Positions 26,356 through 34,142 of a stretch of 64,000 nt of DNA are shown here, one piece after another. The position numbers were made by a program, and so were the translations under genes. The notes under the pieces are model-generated. The model was not told the origin of the DNA, did no database searches, and saw only the letters and a list, made by a program, of their open reading frames with translations. Positions within the stretch are counted from its first letter, which is position 1. Every line of letters begins with the position of its first letter. This DNA is from Streptomyces sp. STR69 (lineage in GTDB: Bacteria; Actinomycetota; Actinomycetes; Streptomycetales; Streptomycetaceae), in contig NZ_JALJRY010000036.1 in NCBI RefSeq assembly GCF_024519455.1, positions 44,162 to 108,161 on the forward strand. Reading direction: 5' to 3'.

Positions 26356-27312
26356 ATGTCACTGCCGCCGTCACCACCGCCACCGCCGTCACTCGGTCCG
26401 GAGTTCCACGACATCGCCAAGCGCGTGAACAACTGGGGGCGTTGGGGGCCGGACGACGAGATCGGCACGCTGAACCTGATCACCGACGAGGTGGTCCGCG
26501 AGGCAGCCGCCGAGATCCGGACCGGCCGCCGTATCCCGCTCGCCCTCCCCCTCCAGGCAGACGGCGTCCAGACGGGGATGATCCCCGGCCGGGTCAACCC
26601 GCTGCACGCGATGGTTCAGATCAACCAGGAGCTCTTCGGTCCGGGCACGGTCGCGTGCAGCGACGACGCGGTGACCATGGGACTGCAGGCGGGCACGCAC
26701 TGGGACGCGCTGACCCATGTCTCGCACTCGGGGAGGCTCTACAACGGCCGCCCGGCCGGCACCGTGACGCCGCACGGGGGCGCCGAGTTCAGCGGTATCG
26801 ACAAGGCACGGCACATCGTCTCGCGCGGGGTGCTGCTGGACGTGGCGCGCGCGCGTGGCGTCGACCGGCTCGAAGGCGGTCACGCGGTGACCCCGGAGGA
26901 CCTGGAGGCCGCCGAGCAACTCACCGGCACCCGGGTCCGATCGGGAGACATCGTGCTCGTACGGACCGGGCAGGTGCAGGTGTATCTGGCCGGCGACAAG
27001 CACGGGTACGGCTATCCGTCGCCGGGTCTGTCGGTCCGTACGCCGGAGTGGTTCCACGCGCGTGATGTCGCGGCGGTCGCCAACGACACCCTCACCTTCG
27101 AGATATTTCCGCCGGAGATCGAGGACTTGTGGCTGCCGGTGCACGCCCTCGACCTGGTCGAGATGGGGATGCTGCAGGGGCAGAACTGGAATCTCGAAGA
27201 GTTGTCCACAGCTTGTGGACAAGAGAACCGTTACGCGTTCTTCCTGTCGGCGATGCCCGAACCTTTCGTGGGCGCCACGGGAACCCCGGTGGCCCCGATC
27301 GTCATCCTCTAA
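26356..27312 (+). CDS. Cyclase-family metal hydrolase (kynurenine-formamidase-like)
   Basis: 318 residues from ATG 26356 with GGGGAGG upstream. The family metal motif H-x-G-T-H-x-D-x-x-x-H reads QAGTHWDALTHVSH at 111-124, so the first histidine is Gln111 while His115, Asp117, His121 and His124 remain. The closing segment GTPVAPIVIL is typical. Members cleave amides or ring carbonyls; some act in aromatic and alicyclic ring opening. Divergent from the SDR operon and sharing its operators, it probably belongs to the same pathway. Codons 283-289 contain an inverted pair of DnaA boxes. Confidence 0.8.
   Translation: MSLPPSPPPPPSLGPEFHDIAKRVNNWGRWGPDDEIGTLNLITDEVVREAAAEIRTGRRIPLALPLQADGVQTGMIPGRVNPLHAMVQINQELFGPGTVACSDDAVTMGLQAGTHWDALTHVSHSGRLYNGRPAGTVTPHGGAEFSGIDKARHIVSRGVLLDVARARGVDRLEGGHAVTPEDLEAAEQLTGTRVRSGDIVLVRTGQVQVYLAGDKHGYGYPSPGLSVRTPEWFHARDVAAVANDTLTFEIFPPEIEDLWLPVHALDLVEMGMLQGQNWNLEELSTACGQENRYAFFLSAMPEPFVGATGTPVAPIVIL
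27202..27222. promoter_or_regulatory. Inverted pair of perfect DnaA boxes inside a gene
   Basis: TTGTCCACA (27202-27210), three bases, then TGTGGACAA (27214-27222). Both equal the preferred Streptomyces DnaA box. They cover seven codons of the cyclase gene (Leu-Ser-Thr-Ala-Cys-Gly-Gln); five codons in a row end in A or T, which is very unusual in this genome. Confidence 0.6.
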
Positions 27313-27353
27313 GGCTCGGGGCCTGCCCGGTTTTGACGAGGGCCGGACTTACG

Positions 27354-27413
27354 GTCGGATGGCGGCGCGCTGCTGCCCGCCCCGAGCACGGCACCGCGCT
27401 GCCGCCATCCGAC
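27354..27413 (+). terminator. Long-loop hairpin, probable terminator of the cyclase gene
   Basis: GTCGGATGGCGGC (27354-27366) pairs perfectly with GCCGCCATCCGAC (27401-27413) around a 34-base loop, 42 bases after the cyclase stop. No T-run follows. The rest of the 349-base gap 27313-27661 holds no gene that I can support. Confidence 0.5.
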
Positions 27414-27661
27414 TCCGGCGTACCCGTCCCGGCCCCCCGCCCCGAGGGAACCCACGCCGAACACGACCCACACTCGCCGAGGGCTCCCGTCACCGAAGCC
27501 CTCGTCGTCCCCTCGCGGCGAATCGCTGCCCACAAGCGTGACCAAACGGTCACTTCACGTCAACGCCCATCCGGGGATTTGTTCCTTAAGCACCACTTTG
27601 CCGCAGGGCGCGCGCGGAAGCACGGCCCGGCGCATCTCCGCCGGGCACTTGCAGACAGCAC

Positions 27662-28147
27662 CTACACGGCTTCGTACGCGAAGCCCTCGAACCCCCCGTA
27701 CGCCGTGACACCGCCCCCGAACGCGGCTGCGGCGTCCCGGGGTTGGCTGCCCCGGTCCAGCTCGCACCAGATGCGCTTGCCGGTGCCCTCGGCGCTCCAG
27801 CCCCAGCGGTCGGCGAGGCCGTCCACCAGCGCCAGTCCGCGACCGCCGGTCTCGTCACCGTCCGCGCAACGCGGCACGGGAGCCGTACAGCTGGTGTCGG
27901 CGACCTCAAGGCGGACCGTGGCCGACTCGTCCGCCTCGTCCGGCAGGGAGAGCCGCAGCACGGCCGGACAACCGGTGTGCACCACCGCGTTGGTGACGAG
28001 TTCGGAGACGAGCAGGATCAGCGTCTCCGCAAGCGGTTCGTCTGCTTCTATCCCGGACCCGGCGAGCCGGGAGCGCGCCCATCTCCTGGCCCGCCCCACC
28101 TCTGCGGGGTCGGGCCGGATCTCCAGCTGCACTTGAAGCACCTGCAC
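27662..28147 (-). CDS. Anti-sigma-type ATP-binding protein (HATPase_c, RsbW-like)
   Basis: 161 residues. The GHKL ATPase fold is shown by the N-box SELVTNAVVHT, the G1 region EVADTS, and the G2 region GGRGLALVDGLADRWGW. These small Streptomyces proteins are related to RsbW/SpoIIAB serine kinases that hold sigma factors or antagonists. The partner is not adjacent; the nearest STAS protein is at 34143. Start ATG 28147. Confidence 0.85.
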   Translation of the reverse strand: MQVLQVQLEIRPDPAEVGRARRWARSRLAGSGIEADEPLAETLILLVSELVTNAVVHTGCPAVLRLSLPDEADESATVRLEVADTSCTAPVPRCADGDETGGRGLALVDGLADRWGWSAEGTGKRIWCELDRGSQPRDAAAAFGGGVTAYGGFEGFAYEAV

Positions 28148-28641
28148 CGCTCACACCATCCGAACCGGCGGACACATAGCCTCGCGCCTCACGAGGGCCA
28201 CGATCGTAGCCATTTTCTGCATGGCCAGAACAACGACCAGAGCCAGGGTCACGGAACGTGAATCCCTTGCGAGACAGCATGATTGACGTTCCGTCACCCC
28301 AACAAGCGCTTCGGGCATATTCCAGCGCGAAGGAGTACGCGTGCGGGATACTGTGCGACGCTCGCTGCGGGGAGTCGAACAGGCAGGGGTGAAAGCCCGT
28401 TCTGCCATACGAACTGCGGAGCGCACCGCCCGATCCGGAGCCGCCTCACAGGCAACACCGGCATGGCTCGTACCTTGAACCACTCGCATCCCACACAAGG
28501 TACCGGAGCCCCGAGACGACTCCGGGCCGTGACGAGTCACGCGTAGGACACAACCCGATATCAACGCTGCGTGATTCCGGTATGCCACGATCCGCGACAC
28601 CGTTGTCGGAGCCGTCCCGGTCGCCGCAGGCAGGCGCCCCA
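28148..28641. other. 494-base intergenic region with a promoter and a possible small ORF
   Basis: The minus strand carries TACGAT (complement of 28203-28208), a plausible -10 for the ATP-binding protein gene, with TTCTGG or TTGTTC upstream as a possible -35. On the plus strand GAAGGAG precedes a GTG at 28341 that opens a 45-codon frame ending at 28478. Nothing else is recognisable. Confidence 0.35.
28341..28478 (+). CDS. Possible 45-residue Arg/Ala-rich protein
   Basis: A GTG start with GAAGGAG five bases upstream opens a short frame rich in Arg and Ala (RRSLRGVEQAGVKARSAIR is its middle). I do not recognise it. The ribosome-binding site is good, but the composition could arise by chance in GC-rich DNA. 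It has no operon partner; the neighbours on both sides are on the other strand. Confidence 0.2.
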   Translation: MRDTVRRSLRGVEQAGVKARSAIRTAERTARSGAASQATPAWLVP

Positions 28642-29556
28642 CTACACCGCTCCGCCCACCAGATCGGCCGCCAGCAACTCCTCACTCTCCGTGCCTCCAC
28701 CGCCACGCCGAGCCCGCACCCACGCCCGTTTCAGATGCAGATGAACCTCGGACTCCCAGGTGAAGCCCATTCCGCCGTGCACCTGCAGACAGTCCCGGGC
28801 GCCACGCCCCGCGGCCTCGTCGGCCAGCAGCCGGGCCGCCGCGATGTCCACCGGGTCGCCGGTCACGGCCGCCGCGTACACCGCGGCCCGCGCCACCTCG
28901 ACCCGTACCAGCGACTGCGCGCACAGCTGCTTCACCGCCTGGAAGGCCCCGATCGGCTGCCCGAACTGCTCACGGGTCCGGGCGTGTTGCACCGCGAGCC
29001 CACACACCCGCGAGGCCGTACCGAGCTGCTCGGCAGCGGTGAGAAGAACGGCAACGGGATCGGTACGCGCCGGCGCCGGCACCCGATGCAACGGCGTCAA
29101 CGGATCCACCGACCGCAGCGCTACGGCCCCCTCGGCCCCCGGCAACACGACATCGGCCTCGTCCAGCCACTCCACGAGCCGACCATCGGCAGCGGCGACC
29201 ACGGTCTCCCCGGTAGCGGCCCCTGGAACCACCCCGGCAGCAAGATGCGTAGCCACCAACGGCCCAGGCACCAAGGCCGACCCGACCTCTTCGAACACCA
29301 ACACGGCCTCGGGCAGCCCGAGTCCGGCACCTCCATCGGCTTCGGGCAGTCGCAGCGAGAACAGCCCAAGGTCACCGAGGGCCCGCCACAAATCCCGATC
29401 GAGCCGGCACTTGGAATCGCCGGTCCCTGCAATACCGCCAAGGGGCGCGGGGAACTGCGCGACCAGCCCCCACGCGCCCGCAGCCGACGAACGACCGACC
29501 ACATCCCGCACTGCAGCCCGCAACGCCCTTTGATCATCGGTGAGTTGAAACCGCAC
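28642..29556 (-). CDS. Acyl-CoA dehydrogenase, short subunit, with an internal repeat-derived insert
   Basis: 304 residues from GTG 29556, one base after the stop of the upstream ACAD. N-terminal helix RFQLTDDQRALRAAVRDVV, then the insert WGLVAQFPAPLG, then the normal fold resumes at RDLWRALGDLGLFSLRLPEA. The C-terminal part has ARTREQFGQPIGAFQAVKQ and QVHGGMGFTWESEVH. At about 300 residues it is shorter than the 380-residue standard because the middle beta domain is reduced. This is typical of one partner of alpha2-beta2 ACADs such as FadE28/FadE29, so it probably forms a heterotetramer with its neighbour at 29558. The insert is encoded by a REP-like repeat. Confidence 0.8.
   Translation of the reverse strand: MRFQLTDDQRALRAAVRDVVGRSSAAGAWGLVAQFPAPLGGIAGTGDSKCRLDRDLWRALGDLGLFSLRLPEADGGAGLGLPEAVLVFEEVGSALVPGPLVATHLAAGVVPGAATGETVVAAADGRLVEWLDEADVVLPGAEGAVALRSVDPLTPLHRVPAPARTDPVAVLLTAAEQLGTASRVCGLAVQHARTREQFGQPIGAFQAVKQLCAQSLVRVEVARAAVYAAAVTGDPVDIAAARLLADEAAGRGARDCLQVHGGMGFTWESEVHLHLKRAWVRARRGGGGTESEELLAADLVGGAV
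29441..29485 (+). repeat. REP-like repeat copy 2, inside a coding sequence
   Basis: The same core as copy 1 (AGGGGCGCGGGGAACTGCGC then GACCAGCC) lies within the acyl-CoA dehydrogenase gene, read in antisense as codons for GLVAQFPAPL. The reading frame stays open. Confidence 0.75.
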
Positions 29557-29557
29557 G

Positions 29558-30691
29558 TCAGCGTCCCTTCGGCAACCCGAGAATCCGCTCGGCCACGATG
29601 TTCTGCTGAATCTGCGAGGTACCCGCAGCGATCGTGTACGACAGCGACGACAGCCGATCGAGCACCCAAGGCCGCTCCAGATCCAGCGACTCCACCCCCA
29701 GAACCTCCGCCGCCGCGTCATACAGCTCCTGACGGGCGTGCGAGTAGCGGAGTTTGAAGACCGAGCCACCCACACCCGGGACGCCGCCGGAGGCCTCCGC
29801 CTCACTCACATTCCACTGCGTCAGCCGCCACAACGCCCGGAACTCGGCGTTCAACCGCCCCAGTCGGCGCCTGAGCACGGGATCGTCCCACCGCCCGTTC
29901 CGCCGCGCCTCGACGGCGAGTTCACCCAACACCCGCCGACAGGCGACGACCTCACCCACAAAGGCCGTACCGCGCTCGAAGGACAGCGTCACCATCGTCA
30001 CGCGCCACCCGTCGTTCTCGTCCCCCACCCGGTTGCCGACAGGCACCCGCACCTCGTCGAGGAACACCTCGGCGAACTCGGCGGACCCGGCGAGCGTCCG
30101 CAGTGGCCGTACCGTGATGCCGGGCGCGTCCATCGGCATGGCGAGCCAGCTGATCCCGCGATGCTTCGGTGCCGTGGGGTCCGTGCGGACCAACAGCTCG
30201 CACCAGTCGGCGACTTCGGCATGCGAGGTCCAGATCTTGGAACCGGTGACCACGTAGTCGTCGCCGTCCCGCCACGCGCGCGTGCGCAGCGACGCGAGGT
30301 CGGAACCGGCCTCGGGTTCGCTGAACCCCTGGCACCACACCTCGTCGCCGCGCAGCACGGGCGGCAGCCACCGCTCCCGCTGCTCGGCACTCCCCTCCGC
30401 GGCTATCGTCGGCCCCGCGTGCAGCAGCCCGACGAAATTGGCCCCCACGTAGGGCGCACCCGCCCTCTCCGTCTCCTCCAGGAAGATCAAGCGGGTGGTC
30501 GGAGACGCGTCCCAGTGCACATCGGCGTACCCGGCGTCGTACAGCATCCGCTGCCAGCCGAGGTCGTAGACGCGCCTGCCCGGCCAGTCGTCCGGGGACG
30601 GTTTCGCGGGGAGGGTGGGAAGCACCTTGGCAAGCCACTCCCGCAGGCGGGCCCGGTACTCGTCCTCCTCAGCCGTGTACGAGAGGTCCAT
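29558..30691 (-). CDS. Acyl-CoA dehydrogenase (full-length subunit)
   Basis: 377 residues from ATG 30691, overlapping the amidohydrolase stop (TAATG). It has the N-terminal helices (DLSYTAEEDEYRARLREWL), the beta domain (WCQGFSEPEAGSDLASL, KIWTSHAEVADWC), and the C-terminal helices ending AAGTSQIQQNIVAERILGLP. It is followed by the short ACAD after a TGAcGTG junction, so the two are probably made in equal amounts as subunits of one enzyme. Such pairs dehydrogenate branched or polycyclic acyl-CoA side chains in actinobacterial steroid breakdown; the substrate here is inference. Confidence 0.85.
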   Translation of the reverse strand: MDLSYTAEEDEYRARLREWLAKVLPTLPAKPSPDDWPGRRVYDLGWQRMLYDAGYADVHWDASPTTRLIFLEETERAGAPYVGANFVGLLHAGPTIAAEGSAEQRERWLPPVLRGDEVWCQGFSEPEAGSDLASLRTRAWRDGDDYVVTGSKIWTSHAEVADWCELLVRTDPTAPKHRGISWLAMPMDAPGITVRPLRTLAGSAEFAEVFLDEVRVPVGNRVGDENDGWRVTMVTLSFERGTAFVGEVVACRRVLGELAVEARRNGRWDDPVLRRRLGRLNAEFRALWRLTQWNVSEAEASGGVPGVGGSVFKLRYSHARQELYDAAAEVLGVESLDLERPWVLDRLSSLSYTIAAGTSQIQQNIVAERILGLPKGR

Positions 30692-31887
30692 TACCGGTCG
30701 AGGTCCAGGCCCAGCATGCGGATCGCGTTGCCCCGCATGAGCTTGTAGACCGTCTCGTCGTCGAGGCCCTTGACGTGGTCGAGGGCGACCTCCTTGGTGT
30801 GCGGGAAGGTCGAGTCGACGTGCGGGTAGTCGGTCTCGAAGGTGGCGTTGTCGCGCCCCACCACGTCCAGCGAAGCGACCCCGTGCTTGTCGCGGAAGAA
30901 GCAGCAGAACATCTGGCGGTAGTAGTACGTGGAGGGCGGGTCCGGGATGAGGTCGCGGACTCCGCCCCACGCGCGGTGTTCCTCCCAGACGTCGTCGGCG
31001 CGTTCCAGGGCGTACGGGATCCAGCCCATCTGGCCCTCGGAGTACGCGAGTTTGAGGGTCGGGAACTTCACCAGGACCCCGCTGAAGAGGAAGTCCATCA
31101 TCGAGGCCATCGCGTTGTTGAAGGAGAGCGAGGCCTGTACGGCGGGGGGTGCGTCCGGGGAGGCGGCGGGCATCTGGGAGCTGCTGCCGATGTGCATGTT
31201 GACGACCGTGCCGGTCTCCTGGCAGACGGCGAAGAAGGGGTCCCAGTAGCCGGAGTGGATGGACGGCAGTCCTAGGTAGGTGGGGATCTCGGAGAAGGTC
31301 ACCGCGCGGACGCCGCGGGCGGCGTTGCGCCGGATCTCCTCGACCGCCAACTCGACGTCCCACAAAGGGATCAGGCAGAGCGGGATGAGCCGGCCGCCGC
31401 TGTCGCCGCACCACTCCTCGACCATCCAGTCGTTGTAGGCGCGGACGCAGGCGAGCGCGACCTCCTTGTCGTGCGCCTCGGCGAAGGTCTGGCCGCAGAA
31501 ACGCGGGAAGGTCGGGAAGCAGAGCGAGCCCTCGACATGGTTGAGGTCCATGTCCGCGAGCCGTGCCTTGGGGTCCCAGCAGCCGCGGCGCATCTGTTCG
31601 CGGGTGATGCCCTCCAGGGTCATCTCGTCGCGGTCGAAGCCGACGGCGGCGATGTTGCGCTTGTACGGGAACTTGAGGTCCTCGTAGATCCACCAGTCGG
31701 TGGGCGGGCCGTCCGGGTCCATCGTGATCTGGTATTTGCCTGCCACGTAGGCGAGTTCACCGATTCCGGCGGTGAGCGGCTGGGGGCCGCGCTCGCGGTA
31801 TTTCGCCGGCAGCCAGGTCTCGAAGAGGTGCGCGGGTTCGATCACGTGGTCGTCGACGCTGATGATGCGGGGCAGTTCGGTGGTCAT
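30691..31887 (-). CDS. Amidohydrolase-2 family metal-dependent hydrolase/decarboxylase
   Basis: 398 residues from ATG 31887. The TIM-barrel metal motif is SVDDHVIEP near residue 10, the second histidine lies in VNMHIGSSS, and the closing aspartate region is ETDYPHVDSTFPHT. PF04909 proteins include aminocarboxymuconate and dihydroxybenzoate decarboxylases and ring-cleaving hydrolases. In actinobacteria this subgroup often sits beside FadE and FadD genes. First gene of a three-gene operon and divergent from a CoA ligase; operators E1 and E2 lie between them. Confidence 0.8.
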   Translation of the reverse strand: MTTELPRIISVDDHVIEPAHLFETWLPAKYRERGPQPLTAGIGELAYVAGKYQITMDPDGPPTDWWIYEDLKFPYKRNIAAVGFDRDEMTLEGITREQMRRGCWDPKARLADMDLNHVEGSLCFPTFPRFCGQTFAEAHDKEVALACVRAYNDWMVEEWCGDSGGRLIPLCLIPLWDVELAVEEIRRNAARGVRAVTFSEIPTYLGLPSIHSGYWDPFFAVCQETGTVVNMHIGSSSQMPAASPDAPPAVQASLSFNNAMASMMDFLFSGVLVKFPTLKLAYSEGQMGWIPYALERADDVWEEHRAWGGVRDLIPDPPSTYYYRQMFCCFFRDKHGVASLDVVGRDNATFETDYPHVDSTFPHTKEVALDHVKGLDDETVYKLMRGNAIRMLGLDLDR

Positions 31888-31915
31888 GGGTTCCCCTCCG
31901 CCGGACGGTACTTAT

Positions 31916-31930
31916 CTGATGACCCGTCAG
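31916..31930. promoter_or_regulatory. Operator E1
   Basis: CTGATGACCCGTCAG, the same 15 bases as operator C, here extended by TAT on the left and ATA on the right. It lies between divergent starts at 31887 and 31974 and overlaps a possible -10 (TAGCAT, 31932-31937) for the ligase. Confidence 0.65.
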
Positions 31931-31942
31931 ATAGCATGTCAC

Positions 31943-31957
31943 CTGACGAGTCGTCAG
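31943..31957. promoter_or_regulatory. Operator E2
   Basis: CTGACGAGTCGTCAG, a perfect palindrome with seven-base arms, centred 27 bases from E1 and just before the ligase ribosome-binding site AAGGAGGGGG. Confidence 0.65.
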
Positions 31958-31973
31958 CCAAGGAGGGGGCACC

Positions 31974-33503
31974 ATGAACGAGACGCCGCACTCCCTGAGT
32001 TCCGCCCCCACGCTGTGGGAACTGGTCGTCCGCCGCGCCCACCTGACCCCCGACCGGCCGGTCTTCCTCCAGGACGACCGGGCCCTGAGCTTCGGCGAGT
32101 TGCGGGACCGGTCGGAGCGGGTGGCGGCGGGCCTGTACGGCATGGGCGTACGGCCCGGCACGGTCGTCGCCTGGCAGCTGCCCACCCGGATCGAGACCGC
32201 CCTGCTCTCCTTCGCGCTGGCCCGCCTGGGCGCCGTGCAGACGCCGGTGATCCCCTTCTACCGGGACCGCGAAGTCGGCTTCGCGCTGCGGGAGTCGAAG
32301 GCGGAGTACTTCGCGGTGCCGGGCACCTGGCGCGGCTTCGACCACACGGAGATGGCACGGCGGCTCGGCGCGCGGGGGATCTTCGAGGCGTACGACGACG
32401 CCCAACTCCCGGACGGGGACCCGTCCTTGCTCCCCGCGCCGCCCGCCGACGGCACCTCGGTCCGCTGGATCTACTGGACCTCCGGCACCACCTCCGACCC
32501 CAAGGGCGTGCTGCACACGGACCGTTCGCTGATCGCGGGCGGCTCCTGCCTCGCGCACGCGCTACGGCTGACGGCGGACGACGTGGGCTCGATGGCCTTC
32601 CCGTACGCGCACATCGCGGGGCCCGACTACACGGTGATGCTGCTGCTGTACGGCTTCCCTGCCGTGATGTTCGAGCAGTTCGCGCTGCCGGACGCGCTGG
32701 AGGGCTACCGCAAGCACGGGGTGACGGTGGCCGGCGGGTCAACCGCCTTCTATTCCATGTTCCTTGCCGAACAGCGCAAGCAGCCCGGCACTCCCGTGAT
32801 CCCCTCGCTGCGGCTGCTCGCGGGCGGCGGGGCACCGAAGCCGCCGGAGGTCTACCACTCCGTCGTACGGGAGATGGGGGTTCAACTCACCCACGGATAC
32901 GGCATGACCGAGGTGCCGATGATCACCATGGGCGACCCGGAGGACACGACCGAGAACCTCGCCACGACCGAGGGACGGCCGCCCGAGGGGATGGAGATAC
33001 GGATCGCGGAGGGCGGGGAGGTGCGGTTGCGCGGGGAGGCCGTGTGCCAGGGGTACTTGGACCCGGCGCAGACGGCGGAGGCCTTCGACGCGGACGGGTT
33101 CCTGCGCACCGGGGACCTGGGGGTCGTGACCGACAGCGGGCATCTCATCCTCACCGGGCGGCTCAAGGACGTGATCATCCGCAAGGGCGAGAACATCTCC
33201 GCGAAGGAGATCGAGGATCTGCTCGCCGCGCATCCGGACGTCGGTGACGTGGCCGTCGTAGGGCTGCCGGACGCGGAGCGCGGGGAGCGGGTGTGCGCGG
33301 TGGTCGAACAGCCGCCGGGGGCCGGGGAGTTGACCTTGACGGCTGTGACGGACTATCTGCGCGCGGAAGGGCTGTCCGTGCACAAGCTGCCGGAGCAGCT
33401 GGAGATCGTGGACGCCCTTCCGCGCAACGAGACGCTGCGCAAGGTGCTCAAGTACAAGCTGCGGGAGCGCTATTCGGGTTCCGGGGCTATTCCGGGACGG
33501 TGA
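31974..33503 (+). CDS. Acyl-CoA synthetase (AMP-forming, FadD/cyclohexanecarboxylate-CoA-ligase-like)
   Basis: 509 residues from ATG 31974. The phosphate loop is YWTSGTTSDPKG (about residue 166), then YGMTE for adenine binding, TGDLG, GRLKDVIIRKGENIS, and the C-terminal catalytic lysine region NETLRKVLKYKL. It activates a carboxylic acid as AMP ester and then as CoA thioester. Divergent from the amidohydrolase/ACAD operon and sharing its operators, it probably supplies the CoA ester for that operon. Its last 17 bases overlap the end of the convergent EF-hand gene. Confidence 0.85.
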   Translation: MNETPHSLSSAPTLWELVVRRAHLTPDRPVFLQDDRALSFGELRDRSERVAAGLYGMGVRPGTVVAWQLPTRIETALLSFALARLGAVQTPVIPFYRDREVGFALRESKAEYFAVPGTWRGFDHTEMARRLGARGIFEAYDDAQLPDGDPSLLPAPPADGTSVRWIYWTSGTTSDPKGVLHTDRSLIAGGSCLAHALRLTADDVGSMAFPYAHIAGPDYTVMLLLYGFPAVMFEQFALPDALEGYRKHGVTVAGGSTAFYSMFLAEQRKQPGTPVIPSLRLLAGGGAPKPPEVYHSVVREMGVQLTHGYGMTEVPMITMGDPEDTTENLATTEGRPPEGMEIRIAEGGEVRLRGEAVCQGYLDPAQTAEAFDADGFLRTGDLGVVTDSGHLILTGRLKDVIIRKGENISAKEIEDLLAAHPDVGDVAVVGLPDAERGERVCAVVEQPPGAGELTLTAVTDYLRAEGLSVHKLPEQLEIVDALPRNETLRKVLKYKLRERYSGSGAIPGR

Positions 33504-33999
33504 AGTAGCGGGCGAAGGAGGAGATGATCTCCGCCTCGCCCACCTTGCCGTCGCTGTCCGTGTCGAGGGCGTCGGCGGCCATGGCGGCGATGTCGTCGGG
33601 CACGCCGAGGGCCTTGAGGACGCGCACGGTGTCCTCGATGGTGGCCGAGCCGTCGCCGTCCGGGTCGGCGACGTCGAGGGCCGCGTGCAGGAAGGGGCGG
33701 CCGATCTCGGCGAAGCGCTCCGGGTTGTCGCGCAGCCGCTTGACCGCGCCGTTGACGAACTCCTCGCGGCTGACCCGCTGGTCGCCGTCCCGGTCGGCGA
33801 TTCCCGCCATGCCCTGCCAGAACGCCTCCGCGCCGATGTACAGGGCCTGTCCCTTGTCGGAGCGGGCCGCCGTGCCGAACTCCGCGAGCAGCGCCTTGGC
33901 CGCCGAGCTGAAGTCCTCCCGGTCGATGAAGCCGTTGCCGTCCTGGTCGAAGGTGGCGAACCGGGCGGCGATCCGTCGCTCGTACTCGGTGCTGACCAT
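33487..33999 (-). CDS. Four-EF-hand calcium-binding protein (calerythrin-like)
   Basis: 170 residues from ATG 33999. Four EF-hand loops are visible: DQDGNGFIDRED (18-29), DRDGDQRVSREE (69-80), DPDGDGSATIED (112-123) and DTDSDGKVGEAE (146-157). The first three and the fourth all keep acidic residues at positions 1 and 3 and an acid at 12. This is the layout of calerythrin and of Streptomyces CabB-type proteins, cytoplasmic calcium buffers or sensors. Its 3' end overlaps the ligase gene on the other strand by 17 bases. Confidence 0.9.
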   Translation of the reverse strand: MVSTEYERRIAARFATFDQDGNGFIDREDFSSAAKALLAEFGTAARSDKGQALYIGAEAFWQGMAGIADRDGDQRVSREEFVNGAVKRLRDNPERFAEIGRPFLHAALDVADPDGDGSATIEDTVRVLKALGVPDDIAAMAADALDTDSDGKVGEAEIISSFARYFTVPE

Positions 34000-34142
34000 G
34001 TCTTTCGGGCCGCCTTACTCATGTGGGGGTGCACTTGGCAGGGAGCGTACGACGCCGGGGCGGGTCCGGGAGCAGGAAAACGTCGCTTGTACCAAGACCG
34101 GGGAAATTCCGAAACAACGGCGTCACCCCGGAAACCGACGCG

